A DNA stretch of 64,000 bases from Novosphingobium sp. RL4 (GTDB lineage Bacteria; Pseudomonadota; Alphaproteobacteria; Sphingomonadales; Sphingomonadaceae). This document shows positions 22,440 to 31,538 of this stretch, piece after piece. How positions within the stretch are numbered: position 1 is the stretch's first letter; each line of letters opens with the position of its first letter. The position numbers and the translations under genes were made by a program. The stretch is from assembly GCF_035658495.1 (NCBI RefSeq), contig NZ_CP141944.1, forward strand, positions 2,072,001 through 2,136,000, written 5' to 3'. The notes beneath the pieces are model-generated. The model did not search any database, was not told the DNA's origin, and was given only the letters and a program-made list of their open reading frames with translations.

Positions 22440-22468
22440 AAAAGGCCGGCGGAAGCCGGCCTTTTTCG
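22440..22468 (+). terminator. Rho-independent terminator of greA
   Basis: An 11-bp stem (AAAAGGCCGGC with GCCGGCCTTTT) closes on a GGAA loop and runs into a T tract. It lies 25 bases after the greA stop. The A-run on the left means it may also work for the converging DUF4170 gene. Confidence 0.92.
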
Positions 22469-22505
22469 TTTCTGCTCTGGCCCGGAAGTCAAACCGGGAA
22501 GCCGT

Positions 22506-22727
22506 TCAGGCTTCCGATTGGTCTGGCTGAAGCAGGCGGTGCAGGTGGACGATCACGTACTTCATTTCCGCATCATCGACCGTGCGATGAGCGGCCGAGC
22601 GCCATGCATCCTCGGCCGAGGCGTAGTCGGGATAGACGCCGACCAGGTCGAGGGCGCTGAGGTCGGAGAATTCAAGGCTGCGCGGGTCTGTGACCCGGCC
22701 GCCCATCACGAGGTGAAGCTTCTGCAT
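22506..22727 (-). CDS. DUF4170 family protein
   Basis: This 73-residue protein (MQKLHLVMGGRVTDPRSLEF...) matches DUF4170, small alphaproteobacterial proteins of unknown function. Its hallmarks are the MGG near the N-terminus, VGVYPDYASAEDAWRS and the tail VIVHLHRLL. The start codon lies within the 3' arm of a 9-bp inverted repeat and lacks a clear ribosome site (see the separate entry), suggesting control of translation by structure. It converges with greA. Confidence 0.85.
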   Translation of the reverse strand: MQKLHLVMGGRVTDPRSLEFSDLSALDLVGVYPDYASAEDAWRSAAHRTVDDAEMKYVIVHLHRLLQPDQSEA

Positions 22728-22763
22728 GGGACCGCTTTCGTGAGTGGGAGAGATGCGGTCCCA
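22727..22763 (-). promoter_or_regulatory. Leader hairpin sequestering the DUF4170 start codon
   Basis: The mRNA reading into the DUF4170 gene can pair UGGGACCGC (22763-22755) with GCGGUCCCA (22735-22727), whose last A is the A of the start codon. The 19-nt loop contains no purine-rich ribosome site. On the plus strand the same hairpin is followed by TACTTTTT and could instead be a second terminator for greA, so its role is ambiguous. Confidence 0.5.
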
Positions 22764-22853
22764 TACTTTTTGCCGGGGGACAGGGCAAGAGCGGATCGTG
22801 AGGGCGATCCGCTCTTATTCATGATATTGAAAACCAATAGCAAGAACCTGCGT

Positions 22854-23432
22854 TCAGTGGGAGAGGCGCTGGGCGACTCCGCTCACGATATCCGCGAGCT
22901 TGTGCGAACGGGTACTTGCGGTCTCGCTGGCCGAATGCCCCAATTTCTGCGCCTGACGCGCTGCAGCTTCGCCCGCTTCGCTGACGCGCTTGGCGGAAGC
23001 CCGTCCGAGCGCGCTCGCCGCCGCTAGTGCTGCCATGCCGTATTTCTCAAGTCGCTCGGCAGCAATTTCACCGCTCTTTTCGGCGCGATCGGCAAGAGTT
23101 CCAGCCTGCTTGCGCGCGCCGGAGCGGAGATCATTGGCCCTAGTTGCGGCTTCCTTGCCAAGAAGCGCGGTCGCAGCACCCGCAGCTTCGGCAAGGTGCG
23201 CCGTTCGCGAGAGTACGCCGCGAGTCATTCGCCGGGGCAGTAGGGCACTTACCAGTACGCCTGCGGCAACGCCGCCTGCAACCACGAGGACGGGGTGCCG
23301 CTTCACGAAACTGACCAGTTTCTCCGACGGACGTTCGTCCCGCCGGGGCGCCAGCGCCACGACCTGACCTATGTTTCCATCGGTGGCCGAGGTCGCCGGA
23401 ATGGAGGGAGTGGTCTTTTCAGTCTTGCTCAC
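22854..23432 (-). CDS. Membrane-anchored helical protein of a yqjDE-like cluster
   Basis: From a GTG start at 23432 (AAGGAG seven bases upstream; overlapping the previous gene's end by 14 nt) the protein has 192 residues. After a polar Thr/Ser-rich head there is one membrane segment (about 48-66, HPVLVVAGGVAAGVLVSALLPRR region), then about 120 residues of Ala/Lys/Glu-rich helix with many Ala repeats. I recognise no named family. It is the last gene of a four-gene envelope cluster and probably sits in the inner membrane with a long amphipathic helix. Confidence 0.7.
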   Translation of the reverse strand: MSKTEKTTPSIPATSATDGNIGQVVALAPRRDERPSEKLVSFVKRHPVLVVAGGVAAGVLVSALLPRRMTRGVLSRTAHLAEAAGAATALLGKEAATRANDLRSGARKQAGTLADRAEKSGEIAAERLEKYGMAALAAASALGRASAKRVSEAGEAAARQAQKLGHSASETASTRSHKLADIVSGVAQRLSH

Positions 23433-23742
23433 CGTCGGACTCCTTGTTCCGGTGTCTGCCCGAACCGAACAGTCGTTCGATCCCGGCCATGATCGGGTTA
23501 CGCAAAAACCAAAGCACCAGCGCTGTGAAGGTTCCGCCCGCCGCGACGGGATGCTCCTCCACGACGGCGACTGCCTCGTCGAGAATGTCGGCGACATGCC
23601 CGGCGGCTTCGTCGAGGACACGGCCGGCAAGGCCGCGCGATTCGAAATCGGCCTTGAGGGCGCCGTATCTCGTGTCAAAGGTGGCCTTGGCCGCGTCGCG
23701 CGCACCGCGGTCTTCGATCAGTTGCTGAATGAGCCTGCTCAT
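23419..23742 (-). CDS. Small single-span membrane protein of a yqjDE-like cluster
   Basis: The 107-residue protein has a soluble, helical first half (MSRLIQQLIEDRGARDAAK...) and one membrane segment from about residue 62 (EEHPVAAGGTFTALVLWFL), then a basic and acidic tail. Its ATG overlaps the stop of the upstream holin-like gene (ATGA) and its 3' end overlaps the next GTG. It takes the position of yqjK in the E. coli order but I see no convincing similarity to YqjK. Function unknown. Confidence 0.72.
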   Translation of the reverse strand: MSRLIQQLIEDRGARDAAKATFDTRYGALKADFESRGLAGRVLDEAAGHVADILDEAVAVVEEHPVAAGGTFTALVLWFLRNPIMAGIERLFGSGRHRNKESDGEQD

Positions 23743-24125
23743 TCGGCCGCTCCCTTCTCGGAAAGGAGTGCTTTCATGCGCCTCATGCGGTTTCGCGCCG
23801 AAAGGCCGCACATCGCAGCTATGACAATGACGACGAGGGGAACGAGGAGCATTGCCAGCCACGGACCTACAAGCGTGCCCACCGCGATCACGGCGCCGAG
23901 TACGAGCCCCATGAGTGCGAAGAACACGAGGCCCGCCGCCAGCAGGCCGAGCATCGCGATCGCGCGCGCCTCTGCTCCGGCATAAGCGGCGCGGCTCTTC
24001 TGATAGGCCAGTTCCGCCTGCGCGAAAGTGCGCGCTTCGGAGGCGAGCAGGCGCAAGTCCTGAGCGAGGGAAAGGTCCTCGTCCTCCCGAAGGGAGGAAG
24101 CGAGGTTCACCGGGGTGTCGAGCAT
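23739..24125 (-). CDS. Phage_holin_3_6 (YqjE-like) membrane protein
   Basis: This 128-residue protein has a helical, charged N-terminal region (SLAQDLRLLASEARTFAQAE) followed by two closely spaced membrane segments (about 53-76 and 80-105) and a basic tail. That is the pattern of the Phage_holin_3_6/YqjE family, chromosomal proteins of unknown function despite the holin name. It lies 21 nt after a YqjD-like gene, as yqjE follows yqjD in E. coli, and overlaps the next gene by 4 nt. There is no phage gene nearby, so a lysis role is unlikely. Confidence 0.75.
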   Translation of the reverse strand: MLDTPVNLASSLREDEDLSLAQDLRLLASEARTFAQAELAYQKSRAAYAGAEARAIAMLGLLAAGLVFFALMGLVLGAVIAVGTLVGPWLAMLLVPLVVIVIAAMCGLSARNRMRRMKALLSEKGAAE

Positions 24126-24146
24126 CGTCGTGCGAACGATAGGCGC

Positions 24147-26142
<1,996 letters not shown>

Positions 26143-26185
26143 TCGTTGATGCCGAGCGGTTATCCGCTCGGGTATCCGCCAATGG

Positions 26186-26221
26186 AAAAAGCCCGGCTTC
26201 CGTGAGGGAGCCGGGCTTTTT
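26186..26221 (+). terminator. Rho-independent terminator of eno
   Basis: A 12-bp GC-rich stem (AAAAGCCCGGCT with AGCCGGGCTTTT) is followed by a T tract, 43 bases after the eno stop. The A-run on the other side means it may also stop the converging MarR-type gene. Confidence 0.92.
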
Positions 26222-26335
26222 CATGGCATGAAGCCGGGTGGCCGGCCCGGTCAGGATGAACCGGCCACCCGGTCACCTCCGGTATCCCTGTGCCTGATAC
26301 CCCCCTTTGGGGCGGAACGGGTTGGCTGCAGGCGC

Positions 26336-26902
26336 CTATCGCGCGGCCGAGATCCCTGGGCGGGGATTGTCGAGCAGGACGACGGAGCGGGACGAGGAGG
26401 CGAAGTATTCGAGCATGGCGGCATAGCCGCGCGCACTCAGCTTTACGTAGACACGCCGCGCATCGCCCGGATCGGCTTCGCGGACGAGCAGGCCCTGTTT
26501 TTCGAGGATCGTGATCCAGCGCAGGGCCGTTGTTGAGGGAACCGCAGAGCCGATGCAGGCGCTTGTCACGGAAACCCGGCGCCGTTCCTTGGCGGCGATG
26601 AAGAGGTCCAGCAGGATATCCCAGGCCGGTTCGCCAAACAGTTCTTCCGACTGGAAGATCTTGGTTCGCCGCCGGCGGTCGTCATAAGTCTGGCGTGCCA
26701 GTTCCACCCAGATCGGGTGGTCCTGGCTGGCGGAGGTCTTCGAGCCTTCCCGATCCTCCACCAAGGCGTCGAATCCGGCCAGATCGGCGGCCGGGCTTTG
26801 TCCGATTTCGAGTTCGCGTGCCATGGCGAGAAGTTCGTTCGCAATGCCGATTAGGCGAATGGCCTTCGCCCGGCTGCGCATCAACTGATCGGTCTTCTCC
26901 AT
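26336..26902 (-). CDS. MarR-type winged-helix transcriptional regulator
   Basis: The 188-residue protein has a helical N-terminal part (about 1-80) and a winged helix from about residue 88: ILLDLFIAAKERRRVSVTSAC, a recognition helix around VPSTTALRWITILEKQGLLVR, and the wing with DPGDARRVYVKLSARGY. The DxRR motif in the wing is typical of MarR proteins. No divergent target gene lies next to it; the region upstream holds only candidate microproteins. The ligand is unknown. Confidence 0.82.
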   Translation of the reverse strand: MEKTDQLMRSRAKAIRLIGIANELLAMARELEIGQSPAADLAGFDALVEDREGSKTSASQDHPIWVELARQTYDDRRRRTKIFQSEELFGEPAWDILLDLFIAAKERRRVSVTSACIGSAVPSTTALRWITILEKQGLLVREADPGDARRVYVKLSARGYAAMLEYFASSSRSVVLLDNPRPGISAAR

Positions 26903-27121
26903 AACCTAGTTTCGCCAGTGCCAAGGCTGCCAAAAGCATCGAGCGCCCGAAATTGTGCGCGCACGAAGCTATTCACAGCGATTACTCCCCAAGATCGTGA
27001 AATGGTCCATCTTATTGTACCGGATCTTCGGATGAGAATTCCAGGTACGGGTCAGGACGATGAATCTCTTCACGAACTGGAATAGGGATAACCACAGTAC
27101 GATGGAGGCGTCTTGTTCAGC

Positions 27122-27286
27122 TTAATCCGCTTTGGAGCGATCTTCTTCCTCTTTCGGGGTCATGCGCAGGCAGTCGATGGCCGATTGGAGATGAGCGGCG
27201 GCGACGAGTTCCCCGATCTGGTCAAGCTCGTCTAACCTGGCGACAAGTTCTCCGATCAGTCGCTGCACTTTTGCTTCCCTGTTCAT
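27122..27286 (-). CDS. Small acidic hypothetical protein (54 aa)
   Basis: The ORF begins MNREAKVQRLIGELVARLDE and ends EEEDRSKAD. It looks like a two-helix protein with leucine/isoleucine heptad spacing and a charged tail. GGAG lies nine bases before the ATG. Codon third positions are GC-rich like genuine genes here, which supports it. I recognise no family. It may be a small coiled-coil dimer. It could be transcribed alone, since the neighbouring MarR gene starts 220 bases downstream on the same strand. Confidence 0.55.
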   Translation of the reverse strand: MNREAKVQRLIGELVARLDELDQIGELVAAAHLQSAIDCLRMTPKEEEDRSKAD

Positions 27287-27378
27287 CGTATGGTTCTCCG
27301 GCAGGCAAAGACCTTGGTCCCGCCTGGATCCTGTTGTCCTGGATCCGTGATTGCGACCCGCCCCGTTAGAGGTGCGAG

Positions 27379-27510
27379 ATGAGATTATCTAATCCATCCA
27401 AATACGATCAATATCGGACGAATTACGCCCTCAATTACAGAATTTTCATCGCTTTGGAACAGAGGTGTTGGCTCTGTCCGAAATGTGGACAAGTTGTATT
27501 CCGTAAATAA
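27379..27510 (+). CDS. Candidate 43-aa microprotein with a CxxCxxC zinc-knuckle motif
   Basis: The ORF begins MRLSNPSKYDQYRTNYALNY and its second half contains CWLCPKCGQ (Cys 30, 33 and 36). GAGGT, part of the anti-anti-Shine-Dalgarno consensus, lies five bases before the ATG. The codons are AT-rich, unlike nearly all other genes in the window, so it is either a recently acquired gene, a relic or chance. Three cysteines could bind zinc together with a fourth ligand or as a dimer. I recognise no family. Confidence 0.3.
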   Translation: MRLSNPSKYDQYRTNYALNYRIFIALEQRCWLCPKCGQVVFRK

Positions 27511-27684
27511 ACGGCGACGAAGGGGGAATTCGTCGATAAGACTTCATAGTTATAGGTGTAAACACGTAATTTGCAGAATTAATGCGTGATATCCGCATTG
27601 CTTTCAGGCGATTTTGCGTGGTTTTCTGCGATCCGATAAATGGTGTTGCCGCCTCTTGTCGCGCGACCTTTCCTCGTTGAAACG

Positions 27685-27724
27685 AAAAAGCCCTGCATCC
27701 GGACAAATGCCGGATGCAGGGCTT
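27685..27724 (-). terminator. Rho-independent terminator of the riboflavin genes
   Basis: A stem of at least 13 bp (27690-27702 with 27710-27722, loop of seven) is followed on the minus strand by TTTTTCG. It lies 28 bases after the ribH stop. Confidence 0.93.
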
Positions 27725-27751
27725 CCTTTGATGCTCGGCGTGAGCGGGGGG

Positions 27752-28174
27752 TCAGGCCCCGAACTTTTCCTTCAGGCCGAGGAGGGCGATCGCGGCCTTG
27801 GCTGCTTCGCCGCCCTTGTCCTTCTGGGTCGGTTCGGCACGGACCAGGGCCTGTTCCTCGTTCTCGACGGTCAGGATGCCGTTGCCGATCGCGATGCCGT
27901 CCATGGTCAGAGCCATGATGCCGCGTGCGGATTCACCGGCGACGATCTCGAAATGATAGGTCTCGCCGCGAATGACGACGCCGATGGCGACGTAGCCCTC
28001 GTAATCGCCCGTGGCGTCTGCCAGCGAGATCGCGGCGGGGATTTCAAGCGCGCCGGGTACGGTCACGACATCGGCCGTATGGCCTGCCGCCTTGAGCGCC
28101 GCCTTGGCGCCGGCAATCAGCTTGTCGTTCAGATGGTCGTAGAAGCGGGCTTCGACGATAAGGAAACGGGCCAT
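27752..28174 (-). CDS. ribH: 6,7-dimethyl-8-ribityllumazine synthase
   Basis: The 140-residue enzyme condenses 3,4-dihydroxybutanone 4-phosphate with the ribitylaminouracil to give lumazine, the direct precursor of riboflavin. Family motifs are [11 protein letters not shown], the [18 protein letters not shown] loop and [12 protein letters not shown]. It is a short form of the family. The start chosen ([11 protein letters not shown]) is one base after the ribBX stop (TGACATG), with AAGGAG nine bases upstream, so it is tightly coupled to the enzyme that makes one of its substrates. Confidence 0.95.
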   Translation of the reverse strand: MARFLIVEARFYDHLNDKLIAGAKAALKAAGHTADVVTVPGALEIPAAISLADATGDYEGYVAIGVVIRGETYHFEIVAGESARGIMALTMDGIAIGNGILTVENEEQALVRAEPTQKDKGGEAAKAAIALLGLKEKFGA

Positions 28175-28175
28175 G

Positions 28176-29483
28176 TCAGTTCGCTCCTTCAAGGGCGGGG
28201 ATAGCGCGTTCGCCGGCAATGTTCAGGCCATAGCCTTCCAGTGCGACGAGCGAGTGATGGGTGTTGGTCAGCAGGATCATGTCGTGGATGCCGAGTTCGG
28301 CAAGGATCTGGGCTCCTACGCCATAGTCGCGCAGTTCCTCAAGGTCCGGGTTCTCTCCGGCGCGGAACTGGTGCTTGATATCCATGACGCGCGAGATCGG
28401 ATTGTTCATCTGACGGTTGATGACAACGATCACGCCCGCGCCTTCCTCTGCGATCATTTCCATCGAACGATGCAGGAGATCGCCGCGATCGGTCGATTCT
28501 TCGCCCAGAACGTCGACGAACATCGAAAGGGTGTGCATTCGCACCAGGGTCGGCTGGTTCGGATCGATGCGGCCCTTGATCAGGGCCATGGTCTCTTCGC
28601 CGGTCGCCTTGTTGTAGTAGCTGCGGGCAAGCCACTGGCCGCCGTGGCGGCTCTGGAATGTGATCTCGTTCTTCTTCTCGACCATGCGGTCATGCTTGCG
28701 GCGATAGGCGATGAGGTCGCGGATCGTGCCAATCTTGAGGTCGTGAATGCGGGCAAAGGCGATCAGGTCGTCCATGCGTGCCATGGTGCCGTCGTCCTTC
28801 ATGATCTCGCAGATCACGCCCGAAGGATTGAGCCCGGCGAGGCGCGAAATGTCGACAGCCGCCTCGGTGTGGCCGGTGCGCACGAGCACGCCGCCGTCAC
28901 GGGCGCGCAGCGGGAAGACATGCCCGGGGGTGACGATGTCGGCCTTGGTCTTGGTGCCGTCGATCGCGACCGAGATGGTGCGCGCGCGGTCGCCCGCCGA
29001 AATGCCGGTGGTCACGCCTTCGCGGGCCTCGATGGAAACGGTGAAGGCGGTTTCGTGGCGCGTGCCGTTGTGCTGGCTCATTAGGTTAAGGCCGAGTTCC
29101 TCCACCCGCTGGCTGGTGAGTGTGAGGCAGATCAGTCCCCGGCCGTGAGTGGCCATGAAGTTCACGGCCGCCGGCGTCGCCATCTGCGCCGGGATCACGA
29201 GGTCGCCCTCGTTTTCGCGGTCCTCGTCGTCGACCAGGATGAACATGCGACCGTTGCGGGCCTCGTCGATGATTTCCTCGATCGGAACGAGGACCGGACG
29301 GTCGTCGTTCGAAAGCAGGAAGCGTTCGAGCTTGGTGAGCGTCTCGGCGGTTGGGTTCCAATCGGGCTCGGTGCAGTCACGCAGGGTGTTGGCGTGCAGT
29401 CCGGCGGCTCGGGCGAGGCCGGCCTTGCTCATGCCGCCCTCGTTCACGAGCCTGCGAACCTGTTCGATCACATTACCAGCCAT
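28176..29483 (-). CDS. HTH domain-RibB-degenerate RibA fusion (RibBX type)
   Basis: From the ATG at 29483 (29495 is an alternative) the protein has about 435 residues. Residues 1-60 look like a lambda-Cro-type helix-turn-helix ([28 protein letters not shown]). About 62-265 is 3,4-dihydroxy-2-butanone-4-phosphate synthase ([42 protein letters not shown]). About 270-435 resembles GTP cyclohydrolase II but lacks the three zinc cysteines (VRMHTLSM in place of VHSEC, none in place of CDCG) and the catalytic RQEGRG is RQMNNP. So only the RibB reaction is expected, as in RibBX proteins of other proteobacteria. A dyad lies just upstream. Confidence 0.88.
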   Translation of the reverse strand: MAGNVIEQVRRLVNEGGMSKAGLARAAGLHANTLRDCTEPDWNPTAETLTKLERFLLSNDDRPVLVPIEEIIDEARNGRMFILVDDEDRENEGDLVIPAQMATPAAVNFMATHGRGLICLTLTSQRVEELGLNLMSQHNGTRHETAFTVSIEAREGVTTGISAGDRARTISVAIDGTKTKADIVTPGHVFPLRARDGGVLVRTGHTEAAVDISRLAGLNPSGVICEIMKDDGTMARMDDLIAFARIHDLKIGTIRDLIAYRRKHDRMVEKKNEITFQSRHGGQWLARSYYNKATGEETMALIKGRIDPNQPTLVRMHTLSMFVDVLGEESTDRGDLLHRSMEMIAEEGAGVIVVINRQMNNPISRVMDIKHQFRAGENPDLEELRDYGVGAQILAELGIHDMILLTNTHHSLVALEGYGLNIAGERAIPALEGAN

Positions 29484-29501
29484 GGGGAAATCCATTCTCA
29501 C

Positions 29502-29541
29502 ATTTCGATGTGATCGCCATATGAGCTGATCACATCGAAAT
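29502..29541. promoter_or_regulatory. Perfect 14-bp inverted repeat upstream of the HTH-RibB fusion
   Basis: ATTTCGATGTGATC (29502-29515) is repeated inverted at 29528-29541 with a 12-bp spacer. The dyad fills the space between the stop of the enoyl-CoA hydratase gene (29542) and the ribBX start. A third GATCACAT octamer lies inside the ribBX coding sequence at 29466-29473. Each arm holds its own short palindrome (GAT-GTG-ATC), as expected for two adjacent dimer sites. There is no T-run, so a terminator is unlikely; an operator for the fused HTH is the simplest reading. Confidence 0.7.
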
Positions 29542-30345
29542 TCAAGACCCCTTGAAAGCCGGCTTGCGCTTTTCAAGGAAGGCGTCGACCGCTTCCGCGT
29601 GATCGTCGGTCGCGTGAGCGGCGGATTGCATGGCGGCGGCCATTTCCAGAAGCGTTGCGAGGTCGCTGCGGCGTCCTTCCCAGAGCAGGCGCTTGGTCAT
29701 GCGCACTGCGTGGGGCGGATTGGCGGCGATACGGCGGGCGAGTGCACGGGCTTCGTCCATCAACCGGTGATCCGGCACCACTTTGGAGACCAGCCCGCAG
29801 GCCAGCGCCTCGGCAGCGTCGATCATGTCGCCGGTAAGCGCCATTTCCGCCGCTTTGGACCAGCCGATAACGCGCGGCAGCAGCCACGAGCCGCCGTCAC
29901 CGGCGATCAGGCCGATCTTTACGAAGCTTTCGGCGAAGCGCGCGCTTTCCCCGGCGATGCGAAGGTCGCACATGCAGGTAAGATCACATCCGGCGCCGGC
30001 CGCGGCCCCGTTGACGGCGGCGATCACCGGCACTTCCAGGGCGGCGAACGCGAGAGGAAGGCGCTGGATTCCGCGTTTGTAATTAAGGCGGGTGCGTGTG
30101 GGCACGCCGCCGTTGACGTTGCCGCCGGGCTTCATCTCATTGATATTGCCGCCGGAGGAGAAGCCCTTGCCCGCACCGGTAAGGATCGCCACGCGGGCCG
30201 CAGGGTCGTTTTCGAGCCGTTCGAGCGCGCCGAGCAGCCCCTCGATCACTTCGGGATCGGAAATCGGATTGCGCAGTTCGGGGCGGTTGAGCGTCAGCGT
30301 GACGATGCCTTCGTCGTCGATCTCGTAAAGTACCGCTTCGTTCAT
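29542..30345 (-). CDS. Enoyl-CoA hydratase/isomerase family protein
   Basis: The 267-residue crotonase-fold protein has the oxyanion-hole segment LTGAGKGFSSGGNINEM, the second oxyanion loop AAVNGAAAGAGCDL and the region FAESFVKIGLIAGDGGSWLLPR. The last carries an acidic DGG where classical hydratases have a Glu. Such proteins hydrate or isomerise acyl-CoA thioesters; the substrate is unknown. The start MNEAVLYEIDD follows GAAGGA nine bases upstream. An SDR gene precedes it on the same strand but a terminator lies between them. Confidence 0.88.
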   Translation of the reverse strand: MNEAVLYEIDDEGIVTLTLNRPELRNPISDPEVIEGLLGALERLENDPAARVAILTGAGKGFSSGGNINEMKPGGNVNGGVPTRTRLNYKRGIQRLPLAFAALEVPVIAAVNGAAAGAGCDLTCMCDLRIAGESARFAESFVKIGLIAGDGGSWLLPRVIGWSKAAEMALTGDMIDAAEALACGLVSKVVPDHRLMDEARALARRIAANPPHAVRMTKRLLWEGRRSDLATLLEMAAAMQSAAHATDDHAEAVDAFLEKRKPAFKGS

Positions 30346-30410
30346 GCGCGTTGATCCTTCTCCGTTTGCCGACGCCTTAGCAGGTTGACGCATAGGGAAA
30401 AGAGGGAGGA

Positions 30411-30442
30411 AAAAAGGGGCCGGACGACATGTCGCCCGGCCC
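30411..30442 (-). terminator. Rho-independent terminator after the SDR gene
   Basis: GGGCCGG (30417-30423) pairs with CCGGCCC (30436-30442), with the inner palindrome CGACATGTCG lengthening the stem. On the minus strand a CTTTTTTCC tract follows. It separates the SDR gene from the enoyl-CoA hydratase gene. Confidence 0.85.
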
Positions 30443-30469
30443 TTCTCAAAATCGCGATGCCAGGCCGCG

Positions 30470-31297
30470 TCAGGCGGGCTGCTTGCTCATCATCCGGGTG
30501 ATGTCGACCTGCCCGGTGGCAAGGCCGCCCATGAAGCCCCCGTCCACCGGCATGACGATGCCGTTGACGACGCCTGCGAGATTCGAATTGATCAGCACCA
30601 GCGGGCCGGCCTGTTCTTCGGGCGTGGTGTAGCGGCCGAGCGGTTCTGCGGCGGCATCCACGACGTCCTTGCCCGAAGTGGCGTGGAAGGTCGCCATCAT
30701 CGGAGTCTGGGTGGGGGAGGGCAGCGAGCAGTTGATGCGGATGCCCTTCTTGATGAGCTGCGCGCCCATGAACTGCGTCCACACGATGACGGCTTCCTTC
30801 GAGAAGGCATAGCCCTCTGCCACCTGGTCGAGGTTGGCTTCACACCATGCAAGACCGGCATCGAATCCCTGCGTGGCGAGAAGCTGCATATGCACGGGAA
30901 TGCGGCGGCTCCACCCCAGGCCGCCGGTCGATGCGATGGAGACGATGGCAGCGCCTTCGCCCATCAGCGGAACGACCTGATCGGTCAGGTGGCGAGTGCC
31001 GAGGAAGTTGACCTTCATGACGTCAAGCGGCGGGAAGCCGCCGCCGCCGGGCAGGCCAGCGCAGTTGAACAGGGCGTCTACCTTGCCGCCCACGCCGGCA
31101 ACCGCGGCTTCGATCGTGGCGGGATCGCGCAAGTCGATCTGCGTGAACGAGGCCATCGGCACGGCGCTTTCGCGAAAATCGAACCCGTGTACTTCGGCGC
31201 CTAGTTCGACCAGCATCTTTGCCGTCGCCTCGCCCATGCCCGAGAAGCAGCCGCTGACGATTACCCGCTTGCCTTGATATCCCAGAACGTCGGTCAT
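30470..31297 (-). CDS. SDR family oxidoreductase (3-alpha-hydroxysteroid/coniferyl-alcohol dehydrogenase-like)
   Basis: The 275-residue protein has the classical short-chain dehydrogenase layout: nucleotide site SGCFSGMGEAT in place of TGxxxGIG, the NCAG motif in LFNCAGLPG, and the catalytic YAFSK (Tyr-x3-Lys). The insert between the NAG motif and the active site and the C-terminal VDGGFMGG resemble 3-alpha-hydroxysteroid dehydrogenases and the coniferyl-alcohol dehydrogenase CalA. A NAD-dependent oxidation of a sterol, aromatic or similar alcohol is likely. The start MTDVLGYQG follows AAAGGA. Confidence 0.82.
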   Translation of the reverse strand: MTDVLGYQGKRVIVSGCFSGMGEATAKMLVELGAEVHGFDFRESAVPMASFTQIDLRDPATIEAAVAGVGGKVDALFNCAGLPGGGGFPPLDVMKVNFLGTRHLTDQVVPLMGEGAAIVSIASTGGLGWSRRIPVHMQLLATQGFDAGLAWCEANLDQVAEGYAFSKEAVIVWTQFMGAQLIKKGIRINCSLPSPTQTPMMATFHATSGKDVVDAAAEPLGRYTTPEEQAGPLVLINSNLAGVVNGIVMPVDGGFMGGLATGQVDITRMMSKQPA

Positions 31298-31538
31298 CTC
31301 GGTGTCCTTTCCCTCTCCCATCGCGGGCGTGCGGGATCGCATCGGGCCGCGCGTGCATTCTTGTGGGTGTAGCTAGTCGCAGTGAGGGGGAGGCATCAAC
31401 AGCCCTTCCGGCTGATCGCCGCGACGATGGCATGGACGATGGCATTTCGGGCCGCAGAGCGGCGGGTTCGAGGCGAAGTCTCGCCATCGTGCACCCGCTT
31501 CTCTACGGCTAAGGTCCCCACGCTGCAGCAGGAAAGAG

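Larger units (their letters stand above)
26903..27751. other. AT-richer 850-bp interval with candidate microproteins
   Basis: Between the MarR gene and ribH there is no long gene. The part from about 27360 to 27600 is clearly AT-richer than the flanks. I see two small ORFs with ribosome sites (27122-27286 minus and 27379-27510 plus), a 9-bp direct repeat (CCTGGATCC at 27323 and 27338) between them, and the ribH terminator at the right end. Other open frames lack codon bias. Nothing convincing lies in 26903-27121 or 27511-27685. Confidence 0.6.

Noticed and set aside
22787..22816. An 11-bp hairpin between the yqjDE-like cluster and DUF4170
   Set aside because: No T-run in either direction, so not called a terminator; it may slow transcription but nothing supports a defined role.
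23739..24125. Holin-like gene as a sign of a prophage
   Set aside because: The Phage_holin_3_6 family is common in chromosomal yqjE-type genes; no other phage gene or attachment site is present and the base composition matches the neighbours.
27446..27706. An 86-codon minus-strand frame upstream of the ribH terminator
   Set aside because: It runs through the terminator hairpin, lacks codon bias and has no ribosome site. Low GC alone explains the sequence composition.
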